Shown piece by piece: positions 24,671 through 33,418 of a DNA stretch of 41,344 bases. Made by a program: the position numbers and the translations under genes. Under the pieces are notes generated by a model. That model was not told where the DNA came from and searched no databases. It saw nothing but the letters and a program-made list of their open reading frames with translations. The number at the start of each line of letters is the position of its first letter. The stretch's first letter is position 1. Source of the stretch: Nitrososphaeraceae archaeon (GTDB lineage: Archaea; Thermoproteota; Nitrososphaeria; Nitrososphaerales; Nitrososphaeraceae); NCBI GenBank assembly GCA_021325295.1, contig JAJPHM010000011.1:1-41344 (forward strand), in the 5' to 3' direction.

Positions 24671-25549
24671 AACAAGCTTACACGACCAACTAGGAGGTTA
24701 AGCTTGCACAAAAGTAGATGGCGATTACGTAATTTTTCTCAGCTATTAGATGGTTTCATTACTTTGAATTGCCAATCCTTTTCTGTAAGACCGGCAGCAA
24801 ACAATATCTCCTGCGACTCCTCATTTGATAGAAGACTGGTCAGGCTCAATCTTGTTAAACAAGCTGAGAATTGAATCGATATATCTGATACTTGATTCAA
24901 TTCTACTATTGCACCGGATCAAACCCAAATTTGTAATTTAGATGACATAATTTTGATCTGGTTTTTGCATTACTTCTGCTAAATACCGGTGAAAGTAGGT
25001 AGGCATTTGAAGGCTCTGGTGATAGGATATCTTCGCTGACATAGAACTCCACTTTATAAGCGCAGTTTTCATATTCACTGCGGCTGCAGTTCCTATTGGA
25101 GTCTTTCCGTACATTTGTACGTTCCATCAACCATCAATGAGAGGCGAGCTGATAGTGGAGCTACCAGCACCGGACGATGTGGCAGCACAGCAATAATAAT
25201 CACACCTATCGAGAAGGTCAGGCTGGAATTTCAAAGGTATAGCTAGCCTTATTTATTGGGCACTCTATTTCATTCAGATAGTAAAAGGTAACAGGGGACG
25301 AAAAGATTTGGATACAGACTTGCCAGTGTGTCAAGAATCTTCTTTCAGTCTTCTAGGTTAAGGATGGCAAATCAAATTTGTTATCGCACCAGATGGTGCA
25401 TGAGTCCAAGGTAATAGAAGTGGTGAAGATGTGCCTTCTGGCGCTCTAAAGATTAATTGACACTAAATTGCCCATACTTGCAATGGTGGTGGGCATTCTT
25501 GGCTCCGAAAAATCAGAGCTTTCCTGTAACGAATAATCGTGACAATTAC
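24671..25549. other. Long low-coding gap, possibly with a gene relic
   Basis: Nothing well supported is present in 880 bp. The best candidate is a minus-strand frame of 53 codons from TTG 24900 to TGA 24739 that ends EILFAAGLTEKDWQFKVMKP; it looks protein-like but is too short to assign and may be a fragment. Other open frames (24906-25130 minus, 25457-25678 plus) have poor composition and no start context. Confidence 0.35.
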
Positions 25550-26494
25550 TCAAAAGATATAGCTTGTTCCGACACTATTCTGCATGAAAGCATCAGGCAG
25601 CCTTCTGGCTATCTCGGCCATCGCCTTCAAACCGGAGCAATGGCAGGGAACGACAAACTTGGGTCTCAGTCTTCCTAATTCTTCAACAGTTCTAGGTATC
25701 AGTGGTTCAAAGATTCCACCAGTTAGGTGCATCCCTCCTATCACAGCATAGATTCTATCTTGTCCTGTCAAGTCCTTTGCGTAATTCAGGGTGTTTACTA
25801 CCCCAGCATGCCCGCAGCCTGTAATAACGAGAAGTCCCTTGTCTTTGATATTCAAGATAATAGCCTGATCATCTTTGATCAGTGGATCGTATTCCATCTC
25901 TCCTCCGCCGTCTGCCCCGGAATAGTGATTTGGAAATCCTTTTTCAAAATTATTGGTCCTGGCTATCTCTCCCGTGACAAGAATATTGGCATCAGCCCAT
26001 AGGCTATGGGAATTCCTTTCTGTTATTTTATATCCTGCTTTGGTCAACCAAGATCTATTCTGGGCGGGTAAGTTCACTTTTCTGCCATCTTGAAACTTTA
26101 CCATCCTATTTCTGAAAGCATCTTTATGAAGAACTAGGGGAACTGGTCGTTTCTTGTCCATCCTTTTCCTGATATTGAGTAACCCTCCGGCATGGTCAAT
26201 GTGGCCATGACTTGAAATGACGGCCTCGCAATCAGATAGGTCAAAACCAAGTACCTCTGCATTGTGGGCAGCAGTCATTGGATCCAGACCAGAATCAAAA
26301 AGTATGATGCGTTTTCCTGCACTTGATTTCACGGTTACCGCTACAGAAAAACCGTGTTCTGCTATAAGCGGTCGCTTGTACCAATTTTTGGCTAGATATG
26401 GCCGACGGGCTGTTTCATTACTTGGCAGGGTTATATCCACATTATTGTCAACTAGGCAGCTAACTACTGCATTCTCGACTTCCCTTAACTGCAC
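25550..26494 (-). CDS. Metallo-beta-lactamase-fold hydrolase (COG1237-like)
   Basis: The 314-residue MBL fold has the HxHxDH motif SSHGHIDHAGG, the later His in VITGCGHAGVVNTL, and a final HCSG segment (VVPCHCSGLKAM). The layout matches the COG1237 group, some of which act as methanopterin-pathway phosphohydrolases or synthases; here the substrate is unknown. The frame starts at GTG 26494. The minus-strand AAAATATTTTATC at 26518-26530 lies about 30 bp upstream, the expected TATA position. Likely cytosolic, with two metal ions. Confidence 0.9.
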   Translation of the reverse strand: MQLREVENAVVSCLVDNNVDITLPSNETARRPYLAKNWYKRPLIAEHGFSVAVTVKSSAGKRIILFDSGLDPMTAAHNAEVLGFDLSDCEAVISSHGHIDHAGGLLNIRKRMDKKRPVPLVLHKDAFRNRMVKFQDGRKVNLPAQNRSWLTKAGYKITERNSHSLWADANILVTGEIARTNNFEKGFPNHYSGADGGGEMEYDPLIKDDQAIILNIKDKGLLVITGCGHAGVVNTLNYAKDLTGQDRIYAVIGGMHLTGGIFEPLIPRTVEELGRLRPKFVVPCHCSGLKAMAEIARRLPDAFMQNSVGTSYIF

Positions 26495-26530
26495 TAGGTT
26501 GTTATAACAGGCGCTTGATAAAATATTTTA

Positions 26531-26979
26531 ATGCTGTTTTGAAAAGGACATAATACAACGGCATCCAAAACTTTAAGACTGCACGCGGATTTCTACGCAC
26601 GAATGCGGGTATACATATTTTTATAGAGCCACAGTAGATGGTAACTACATTGTCTAGTCATTTAGGCAGCGGAGTTAGCTGCCGTATCCAGTACTTGAAC
26701 AAATCCTTATTCTAAACTGGCTCATTTTTTACAAATTTGCCACAAATATGTTGCAAATTGTAAGTATGTAATAAATTCTTACGGCAACTGTCTTAAATAA
26801 TTACGACATTTAACTATAGTAATTGAATCTGCGCAATGTGCTTGAGATAGCCGCATTTGCTGGAGTTGCCCTGATGCTGATATCGAAATTTATTTAACAA
26901 ATCAGCAGAGCAGGCTTTTGCAGGTTAATCAATTACCTGCTTTGAGAGTTTAGTTTCTAAACCCCTAGTTTATCTCAAT
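26531..26979. other. AT-rich gap with one possible micro-gene
   Basis: I see no confirmed gene. One 24-codon frame, TTG 26823 to TAA 26895, would encode a hydrophobic peptide (LEIAAFAGVALMLISKFI) and is the only protein-like item. The region around 26730-26800 is AT-rich with ACAAAT and TTGCAAATTG words. Confidence 0.3.
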
Positions 26980-27906
26980 TCATGTTCTCTTCTTCTCACC
27001 AATGACAAATTGGTACTCATATCCACGAACCAGAGTAATATTGCGGATACTAAATCCATAGCCAGTCAAGATAGACCTTACCTCCTTCATGTTATTCTCA
27101 CCATGAACCTCGACAACTATTTTTCTTGTTATCTTGGCTGTCTCCCTTGCTCCTTGCAGCGCCTTGACTTCTGCTCCTTCAACATCTATTTTCAAGACAC
27201 CGATGTTTTGGATTTTGTTTTCCCGAACCATATTGTCTATGGTATCTGTCTGAACTTGCAGTATCCTGCAATTATCATCCGGTCCAGAGTGTTCAAAACA
27301 AAGAGTTGCATCGTCTGTCGAAATCCGATTGCCTGACGAGGTACTTACTATCCTCTGGCGCAATCCACGGTATCCTGTCAAATCCCATACGGCCTTGTTG
27401 ATTGTGATAACATTCGAAAATCCATTACATGTGATATTGCGACGTAGCGCTCCATAGTTGTCAGGATCAGCTTCAACTGACATAATTTTTATCGGAAGGC
27501 TCTGATTAGCAAATGCCGATGCCGCCTTTAGTGTGTAGTAGCCTACATTTGCACCAACATCGAGAAAGGATTCTCCTTCCTTCAAATCCAGAATTTCTGG
27601 CTCGATGTCTTTTTCATGTCGCCAGAATAGCATGTAAAGATCCTGTGTACGCTTGCGGGGAATCCCCATGATTCCACCCTGGGCTTTTATCGGCTTTTCG
27701 AATAACAGAAAATGACCCATGTTAATGTGGGTATCTTCCAGAAATTTGTCTCTTCTTTGTTTTCCCATCCTGACGCGCAACCAAACTCTGTAACATAGGT
27801 AGAGATTCTTTGCTATCGAGACATTCCACCCTCCCTTCTCGTACAAAATCATGAGGCTCGAGTAGGGTAGAGTCTTTGAAAGCCAATAAAGATGATTCCA
27901 CTCCAA
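26980..27906 (-). CDS. FkbM-family SAM methyltransferase
   Basis: The 308-residue protein has the class I methyltransferase motifs: SFLDVGANVGYYTLKAASAF (SAM-binding loop), IKIMSVEADPDNYGALRRNI (acidic end of strand 2), and KIDVEGAEVKALQGARE, the family-typical motif. FkbM-type enzymes methylate hydroxyls of sugars or polyketides, often in surface glycan pathways; the substrate is unknown. TTG 27906 is the first start, and about 85 N-terminal residues precede the fold. No glycosyltransferase genes are adjacent. Confidence 0.92.
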   Translation of the reverse strand: MEWNHLYWLSKTLPYSSLMILYEKGGWNVSIAKNLYLCYRVWLRVRMGKQRRDKFLEDTHINMGHFLLFEKPIKAQGGIMGIPRKRTQDLYMLFWRHEKDIEPEILDLKEGESFLDVGANVGYYTLKAASAFANQSLPIKIMSVEADPDNYGALRRNITCNGFSNVITINKAVWDLTGYRGLRQRIVSTSSGNRISTDDATLCFEHSGPDDNCRILQVQTDTIDNMVRENKIQNIGVLKIDVEGAEVKALQGARETAKITRKIVVEVHGENNMKEVRSILTGYGFSIRNITLVRGYEYQFVIGEKKRT

Positions 27907-28057
27907 TCTGGACGATTGTTGTAGTTAATGGTATCTTTTGATAATTCTCTGAAATATATCTATCTATCTGGCCCCTCTTCCTATCATAAAGCGAAACTGT
28001 TGTCCAGTTTATCTTACCTACTGGTCCATGAGATTTCTTATATAATTCACCCTCGGT

Positions 28058-29401
28058 ATGGAACTGTTGATTTTGGAAGTAATTGATAGGAAAACATCAG
28101 TCATGACTGTTGTACTCTATGGCATATTACTTGGGGTAGTTGTAATTGGTACATTTGTAGATGTCATAGGAGAGACCTTGACTTCTCAATTTGGTTTGCT
28201 ATTGTTTATTACAATGGCTGGCGGAGCTTTTTTTACAGGTCAATATGTCCTGAGGAATTATGTTAAAAAATTGCATCTTGATCTTATTGATTCTCGATTT
28301 TTGAATGTACTATCAAGAGCAGCTCCATTTGTTCTCTATGCAGATTTGGCAATTATTGTATGCATGATATTCCAAATGCTGACAATCGAAAGCTATAGTG
28401 TATGGTTGCTGATAGCAACCACGATATTAACCGGCTCAGTAGGATGTTTGCTCTTTGGCTTTCGTTTCTACAAATTCCTGTCATGGTATAAATCAAATAA
28501 GAGTAGCATGATGGTTCTGGCCTTTACTATCGAGACATTTCTCTTAACAGTCGGAATGTCTAGCACTGTGATAATAAATACGTGGTCACTTTCAGAAAGG
28601 CCGGCAGCTATTACTCCACAATTCGTGGTAAACCTTGACCCGGGAACATTTCTCTCGCCTACTCAAAATCTGGTCAACATGTATGGTTATCTGGTCCCCA
28701 TAATTGTTTATGTCATTCCCGAGATGGTTGGTATAGCACTTTTCTTACGTTATTTTATTGATAGGCTAGGGAAAGCAAGGTTTTGGGTAATCGTAACTTT
28801 GCCGCCTCTTCTTCTTATAACTTCGACTTTTCTTCCACAAGTATTCACATCAGGGCAAAACTTTGCATATCTTGATTCAAAGTTCACATCATTTAGGATA
28901 ATAGGCACACTAGGATGGGTGGTTGGCTCATTTGTCATGGCCTTTGCATACCTTTCTGTTGCAAGGACAATAAGACAGGTCAGTCCCAATAGTGCTGTAA
29001 TTAATTATCTGATAGTTGCTGCATTTGCACAAATACTCTTTCCTTTGACGGCCAACAATGTCATAATGGAAAGTTCATACCCATCTTTTGGAAGCATCTT
29101 GTATTCATTTTTTGTTCTGTCCGCATTTCTATTTAGTATGGGAATTTATTCAGCGGCACTGTCGGTATCACAAGATGCAAAGCTGCGCCAATTAATTAGG
29201 AAACATGCAAAAGAATCTACTTTGTTGGATACAGTTGGAACTGCTGAAATGGTAATAACTATTCAAAATAGGGTTAATATCATAAGAAACCAAGCTGATG
29301 CCATGACAAAGAATTCTGGTGTAGAATCTTCAATGACTGACAGCGATATCAGAAGGTATCTAGAGCTGGCTATTGTAGAGGCAAAGAAAGAGCAGAGATA
29401 A
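28058..29401 (+). CDS. Polytopic membrane protein with a helical tail
   Basis: The 447-residue protein has about ten hydrophobic helices between residues 15 and 375, then a charged cytosolic tail (376-447: LRQLIRKHAKESTLLDTVGT, later LAIVEAKKEQR). I recognise no family; it resembles the multi-TM sensor-type proteins common in Nitrososphaeria. A TTATATAA box at 28039-28045 is only about 16 bp before ATG 28058, so ATG 28103 (MTVVLYGI) may be the true start with about 36 bp of leader. No His or Asp phospho-motif is seen. Confidence 0.85.
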   Translation: MELLILEVIDRKTSVMTVVLYGILLGVVVIGTFVDVIGETLTSQFGLLLFITMAGGAFFTGQYVLRNYVKKLHLDLIDSRFLNVLSRAAPFVLYADLAIIVCMIFQMLTIESYSVWLLIATTILTGSVGCLLFGFRFYKFLSWYKSNKSSMMVLAFTIETFLLTVGMSSTVIINTWSLSERPAAITPQFVVNLDPGTFLSPTQNLVNMYGYLVPIIVYVIPEMVGIALFLRYFIDRLGKARFWVIVTLPPLLLITSTFLPQVFTSGQNFAYLDSKFTSFRIIGTLGWVVGSFVMAFAYLSVARTIRQVSPNSAVINYLIVAAFAQILFPLTANNVIMESSYPSFGSILYSFFVLSAFLFSMGIYSAALSVSQDAKLRQLIRKHAKESTLLDTVGTAEMVITIQNRVNIIRNQADAMTKNSGVESSMTDSDIRRYLELAIVEAKKEQR

Positions 29402-29872
29402 CAAGCTCATTCATTCATTAATTAATTCATTCAATACATACATTGCCATACAGTGGAGCCAGCAAACTGATTTTGCATGACCTGCGCCTTTTGGCTGGCT
29501 ATTACAGATCTTGTATATATCCAATTTGATATACACATATTTTAAATCGTCTTGCTCTGTCCAAATTCTGGTTTTTTGACGACATTAAAAAGAAGCAAGC
29601 TGTTCGACCCAAGCTGCACCTCTGGAACTGACTGTCTATGCAGGTAGACCAGATACTGCATTCCTTGCTCATGCGGCCAGTCCAAACGCAGTCTCAGTAC
29701 GATATAGCATGCTTCCAGCTAACACAACACAGTGGATAATCAGAAGCACCAACTTTTCTTTTTTTCAAGTTACAGTTCCGACTACGCTACAAGTTGATCT
29801 GGTTAGGAGGGTCTGAATATAATATAGCATAGTATGATATAATATAGTATCATCCACTTCTAGAAATATTAT
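29402..29872. other. Gap with short tandem AT repeats
   Basis: No gene is seen. Near 29406-29435 is a run of TTCATTCATT and TTAATTAATTCATTCA, the complement type of the repeats at the window start. ATATAATATAG occurs at 29817-29827 and 29837-29847, 20 bp apart, just past the end of the decayed kinase gene. Confidence 0.5.
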
Positions 29873-31315
29873 CTAACTCTTGCCGATCCCTGTAGGTATA
29901 GTAAATCCAAAGGTTGCTCCACCCGCGGAGGTATTTGCTCCCCACAGCTTGCCCCCGTGGCGTTCTATGATGTTTTTTGACATGTACAAACTAAGGTCGG
30001 TGCCAGCAACATGCGGGCTGCTATATTTTTGAAAGAGCCGAGTTATAACATAAGACATGCCAGCACCACTATCACTGATTGAAAATGTAACCTGCTGATC
30101 CGTATTCTGAGCTGCAACGGTGATTGTACCCTTATCGGTAAACCTGAGCGCGTTGTTCAGCAGAGTGGAGACCACCCTTTCGATCCTCAGTTTGTCAGCG
30201 TAGATCAGAGTATGCGGCGGGATATCATTTCTTATCACAACTCTGCTCCTCCTAGTAATTCCGAGGTCCCTTACTATGTCACCGACTGCATCCGAAAGGT
30301 CGAATGTTTCTTTCCTCAATTGGAATGATCCTGCTTCAATTTTTGCGATGTCTAGAATCTCCTCAATCAGCAACTGCAGGCGATGTGCATTTCTCAAGAT
30401 AGCATCAATGATCTCATTGTTCTCTTTATCTTGGTCTTTTTCATGCAGCACTTCTGCCAGCCCAATTATCGGCTGAATTGGATTCCGAAGCTCGTCTGCC
30501 ACATTGTTTATAAATTCCTGCTGTTTCTTGTCGCGATTCCTCAAGCCGTTTACCATTTCACTGAAAGAAAGAGTCAATTCCGAAATTTCCTGATGGGGCG
30601 AAGAGGTGTCCAGAGAGACATTAAGATCTCCGTTTCTAACCTGCCTTACTGCGCCAGTCAGTGCAATTATGGGCTTGACCATCTTTATGATAATATACAG
30701 CATGATAACATGAACCGCGATGTTGAGAAGTAACAAAGATAACTGCACCATGATGAGATTTCGTGAATTTTGTGAGGAACCGTTGCTTATCTGTGATACC
30801 AGCATGTCAGACTGGGCAATCAGGCTGTTGCCTTTCTGTTCTATTTCTTGTATTGAATTGATTTTTGATCCCGCATAATTTGGATTGATGGCCTGTGTTA
30901 TCAAGAGCCTGAATTCATTCCATTTCTGATTGACTGACTTTCATCCCGGAATATATTCAGATGGAAGTGGTCCAAGGTCCAATCCTGCAATGTTGCCGCC
31001 TGTTTTGAGGATCGCAATGTTAGAGTTCAGATCGTTCAGTGATCTGTTTACCTGCGTAACGCTAGACCGGCCATCAAGATACTTCTCAGCTTCAAGAATT
31101 GCGCTAACTGTGAGGAACCTGTTTTTCCCGGCGATATTTATCGAATTTCCAATCAAGGTTGATTCTGATTGAAAGTAGGCAAGGATACCAAGACTTGCAG
31201 CTATTATGACAATTTCAATTACTATTAGAAGTGTGATTTTAGCGATGAGACTCCGCTTGATTCTGACCAGATTCCTACATTCCTTTGCCTGAGTGGTTAT
31301 GCGTGAGACAAAGAT
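29873..31315 (-). pseudogene. Decayed membrane histidine kinase (PilJ/NIT-type sensor)
   Basis: The frame reads from about 31315 down to 29873. It begins with a TM helix (KITLLIVIEIVIIAASLGIL), then a PilJ/NarX-like sensor segment (NSINIAGKNRFLTVSAILEA). A TGA at 30941-30943 interrupts it, and reading continues in frame (KSVNQKWNEFR) to a second TM helix, a HAMP domain, HisKA and ATPase. The H-box reads NNVADELRNPIQPI: Asp replaces the phospho-His (GAC instead of CAC at 30494-30496). The G2 box is altered (GTDLSLYMS). No canonical start codon precedes TM1. Several independent lesions indicate a pseudogene, though a shorter pseudokinase from 30904 is conceivable. Confidence 0.8.
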
Positions 31316-31463
31316 TTACGGTTATCGGTGACTTTCCTTGCAAAGAAGAAGGAAGGCAGCAATGACTATAGATAGAAATAGCAGTTTATGCTAAAAGGGC
31401 CACTTGCTCAGCTTCATTTTGATCGGCCTTATAGTTTTGGTTGTGAGAAAGTAAGTGACTATA

Positions 31464-31476
31464 CTTAAATAATTCA
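31464..31476 (+). promoter_or_regulatory. TATA box of the cyclase-receiver gene
   Basis: TACTTAAATAATT is centred about 37 bp before ATG 31507. It is the clearest TATA-like run between the divergent kinase relic and this gene. Confidence 0.45.
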
Positions 31477-31506
31477 TAAGCGATTTCATTCAATGCCAAT
31501 GATTCT

Positions 31507-32664
31507 ATGCTAGATACTGCCGGCGGTTCAGAAGATGGAGAACCGTCTCCATTTAATCATGCACCTAACGAGATTTCAATAGCAAATCGGTCCGAAAATT
31601 ATTGCATTTGCCTTATCGACATGGTTGGTTCAAGCAAGGTCACTGCACATATTGGCGACAGCAGAAAGGTAGGCCTGTATTATTCCATATTCCTTAATGG
31701 CGCTTCTACCATAGTAATGAAGTTTGGCGGCCGAATTATAAAGAATGTAGGCGATAGCCTGATCTTCTACTTTCCAGAAACTTCAGACTCTGCAAACCGT
31801 GCAGCATTTGAGGTCGCCCTCAGATGCCTGGTTGCCCTGATAGCTGAGCGGAGCGCAATTAACGAAAAACTGCAGCTGTCAGATCTACCTCAGATAAGCT
31901 ACCGGCTGAGCGCAGACTATGGCAAGGTGCAGATTGCTTCGTCAAACACTTCTGGACGCGAGGACCTTTTTGGCTCAACCATGAACATTATCGCAAAGAT
32001 AAAGCCACTTGCAGAGCCTAATAGTTTGGTAATAGGCGACGACCTGTACAGGGTAATCACGTCACTTTCTCTAAACGAGGAATATCATTTCAGGGAAACA
32101 ACTGCCTTTGCTCTTGGTTTCAAATTCTCATATCCAGTTTACAGTTTGCGTGACAGAACAGTCAGGAGACAATCAGCATTAGGCGCGGCTGCCACCTTGT
32201 TCAAAAGGACAAAGCCCAGCCTGACCCAAGTTGAGGGCAGGTCTGTCAGTACTTATGACAGCATGCAAGAAATGGAAACAAGGGACGGGGAGAATCATCT
32301 CCGTAATATCATGATAGTAGACGATAACGAGGATATGCTTCTGACCTTCAAAGCATTCCTTTCATCAGAACAGTACAGCGTTGATACATTTTCAGATGCA
32401 GAAATGGCGCTGGAGCATTTTGAAAGGCAGGGGCCTTGCTATTATCATCTCTGCATACTCGACATAAGAATGCCATACATGAACGGCCTGCAACTGTACC
32501 AGAAGCTAAAATCAATCTCACATGATGTCAGGATTATGTTCGTGTCTGCCCTTGATGCTGCAGAAGAGCTTGTTAGCCTTCTTGAGATAAATAGCATGGA
32601 TATTATGAGAAAACCCCTGTCTAAAGAGCAATTCGTTAGATGTGTTAAAGAGCATTTGGCCTAA
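31507..32664 (+). CDS. Class III nucleotide cyclase-receiver fusion
   Basis: The 385-residue protein has an N-terminal class III cyclase domain (about 30-215): metal Asp38 in CLIDMVGSSKV, Lys79 and Asp83 in IIKNVGDSLIFYF, Asp153 in EDLFGST, and Asn160 in MNIIAKI. The transition-state Arg expected at 164 is Lys. A linker (about 216-262) leads to a receiver (about 266-385) with VDDNED, phospho-Asp319 in ILDIRMP and KPLS. It would make cAMP or cGMP, with output set by phosphorylation of the C-terminal receiver. The divergent kinase gene is a pseudogene, so the phospho-donor is unclear. Confidence 0.92.
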   Translation: MLDTAGGSEDGEPSPFNHAPNEISIANRSENYCICLIDMVGSSKVTAHIGDSRKVGLYYSIFLNGASTIVMKFGGRIIKNVGDSLIFYFPETSDSANRAAFEVALRCLVALIAERSAINEKLQLSDLPQISYRLSADYGKVQIASSNTSGREDLFGSTMNIIAKIKPLAEPNSLVIGDDLYRVITSLSLNEEYHFRETTAFALGFKFSYPVYSLRDRTVRRQSALGAAATLFKRTKPSLTQVEGRSVSTYDSMQEMETRDGENHLRNIMIVDDNEDMLLTFKAFLSSEQYSVDTFSDAEMALEHFERQGPCYYHLCILDIRMPYMNGLQLYQKLKSISHDVRIMFVSALDAAEELVSLLEINSMDIMRKPLSKEQFVRCVKEHLA

Positions 32665-32932
32665 CGCACTCGTAAGGTGCAGCACAACTGATCTGAAATA
32701 CGGGATTGCCGAAGGTCGGAATTTAGCATAACTTTCAGGTTTATAGGATAGATGGAAGAGTGGCTGCTTGAAACTGCCGTTACCAATCCACCTAGGGCAT
32801 GGAAAGCAAACAATGCAACCTGGAAACTGTTTGTTTGTATCTATAGGTAGATCATTGCTTTGCAGCAATAGTTGGAGTTAGAGGGGAAGGCGGAGCTAGA
32901 CCCACACGGCCTGTTCACGTTAGGGTCACAAC
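32665..32932. other. Intergenic spacer
   Basis: No coding frame or RNA is recognised between the cyclase gene and the inverted repeat. A minus-strand open frame overlapping the end of the cyclase gene (32518-32868) is antisense shadow. Confidence 0.5.
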
Positions 32933-32975
32933 CCTTATTTGCAAAAATAATAGTAATTGTTACCTGCAAATAAGG
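32933..32975. promoter_or_regulatory. 11-bp inverted repeat around a TATA-like run
   Basis: CCTTATTTGCA (32933-32943) and TGCAAATAAGG (32965-32975) are exact complements, 21 bp apart. AAAATAATAG lies between them. A dimeric regulator bound here could block a promoter. The arms overlap the presumed start of the next gene, so that start is in doubt. Confidence 0.6.
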
Positions 32976-33409
32976 CAGAGAATGATATCGGCAGTAATCG
33001 TAATAACAACAATAGCTATCACTACCAAGTCCCTAGCACTTCAGAAGATCCTGCTATAGTTAAAAGAGGCATAGGTCAAAGTGTACTTCATTTGTGCATT
33101 AGGAATACAAATACTGAAGATATGACATGGTACCTATCAGCAGTTGACCCCAATAACATTTATGGAGCCCCTGAACATAGACTCCACGTAACAATTGATA
33201 AAAGTTCGATATTTGCTCCCAAGTATGCGGGAGCAAAAGATGATTTTGGTAGGGGACTTGGAAACCTTGATCACTTCAATGTCTACATAAGTGCAGACAA
33301 GAGTGCAGATCTAGGATTACATCAAGTAATGATACTCGCAACATACCATGCGGAGCTTAATCATGATTTTGTGTTCGGCTATGCTATAGTAGTAAATACG
33401 GTGGAATAA
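32957..33409 (+). CDS. Hypothetical beta-rich protein
   Basis: The 150-residue frame has an Asn-rich N-terminus (IGSNRNNNNSYHYQVPS) and a beta-rich, Ig-like segment (QSVLHLCIRNTNTEDMTWYL, then HRLHVTIDKSSIFAPKYA). No family is recognised and there is no clear signal peptide. TTG 32957 is doubtful because the inverted repeat covers it; a later start would leave a shorter protein. It lies 9 bp before the BNR gene, so an operon is likely. The pair is more AT-rich than its neighbours, suggesting recent acquisition. Confidence 0.65.
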   Translation: MLPANKAENDIGSNRNNNNSYHYQVPSTSEDPAIVKRGIGQSVLHLCIRNTNTEDMTWYLSAVDPNNIYGAPEHRLHVTIDKSSIFAPKYAGAKDDFGRGLGNLDHFNVYISADKSADLGLHQVMILATYHAELNHDFVFGYAIVVNTVE

Positions 33410-33418
33410 ATTATCTAC

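Noticed and set aside
24906-25130. 74-codon minus-strand gene
   Set aside because: Low-complexity, no family and no promoter. The whole gap looks non-coding or degraded.
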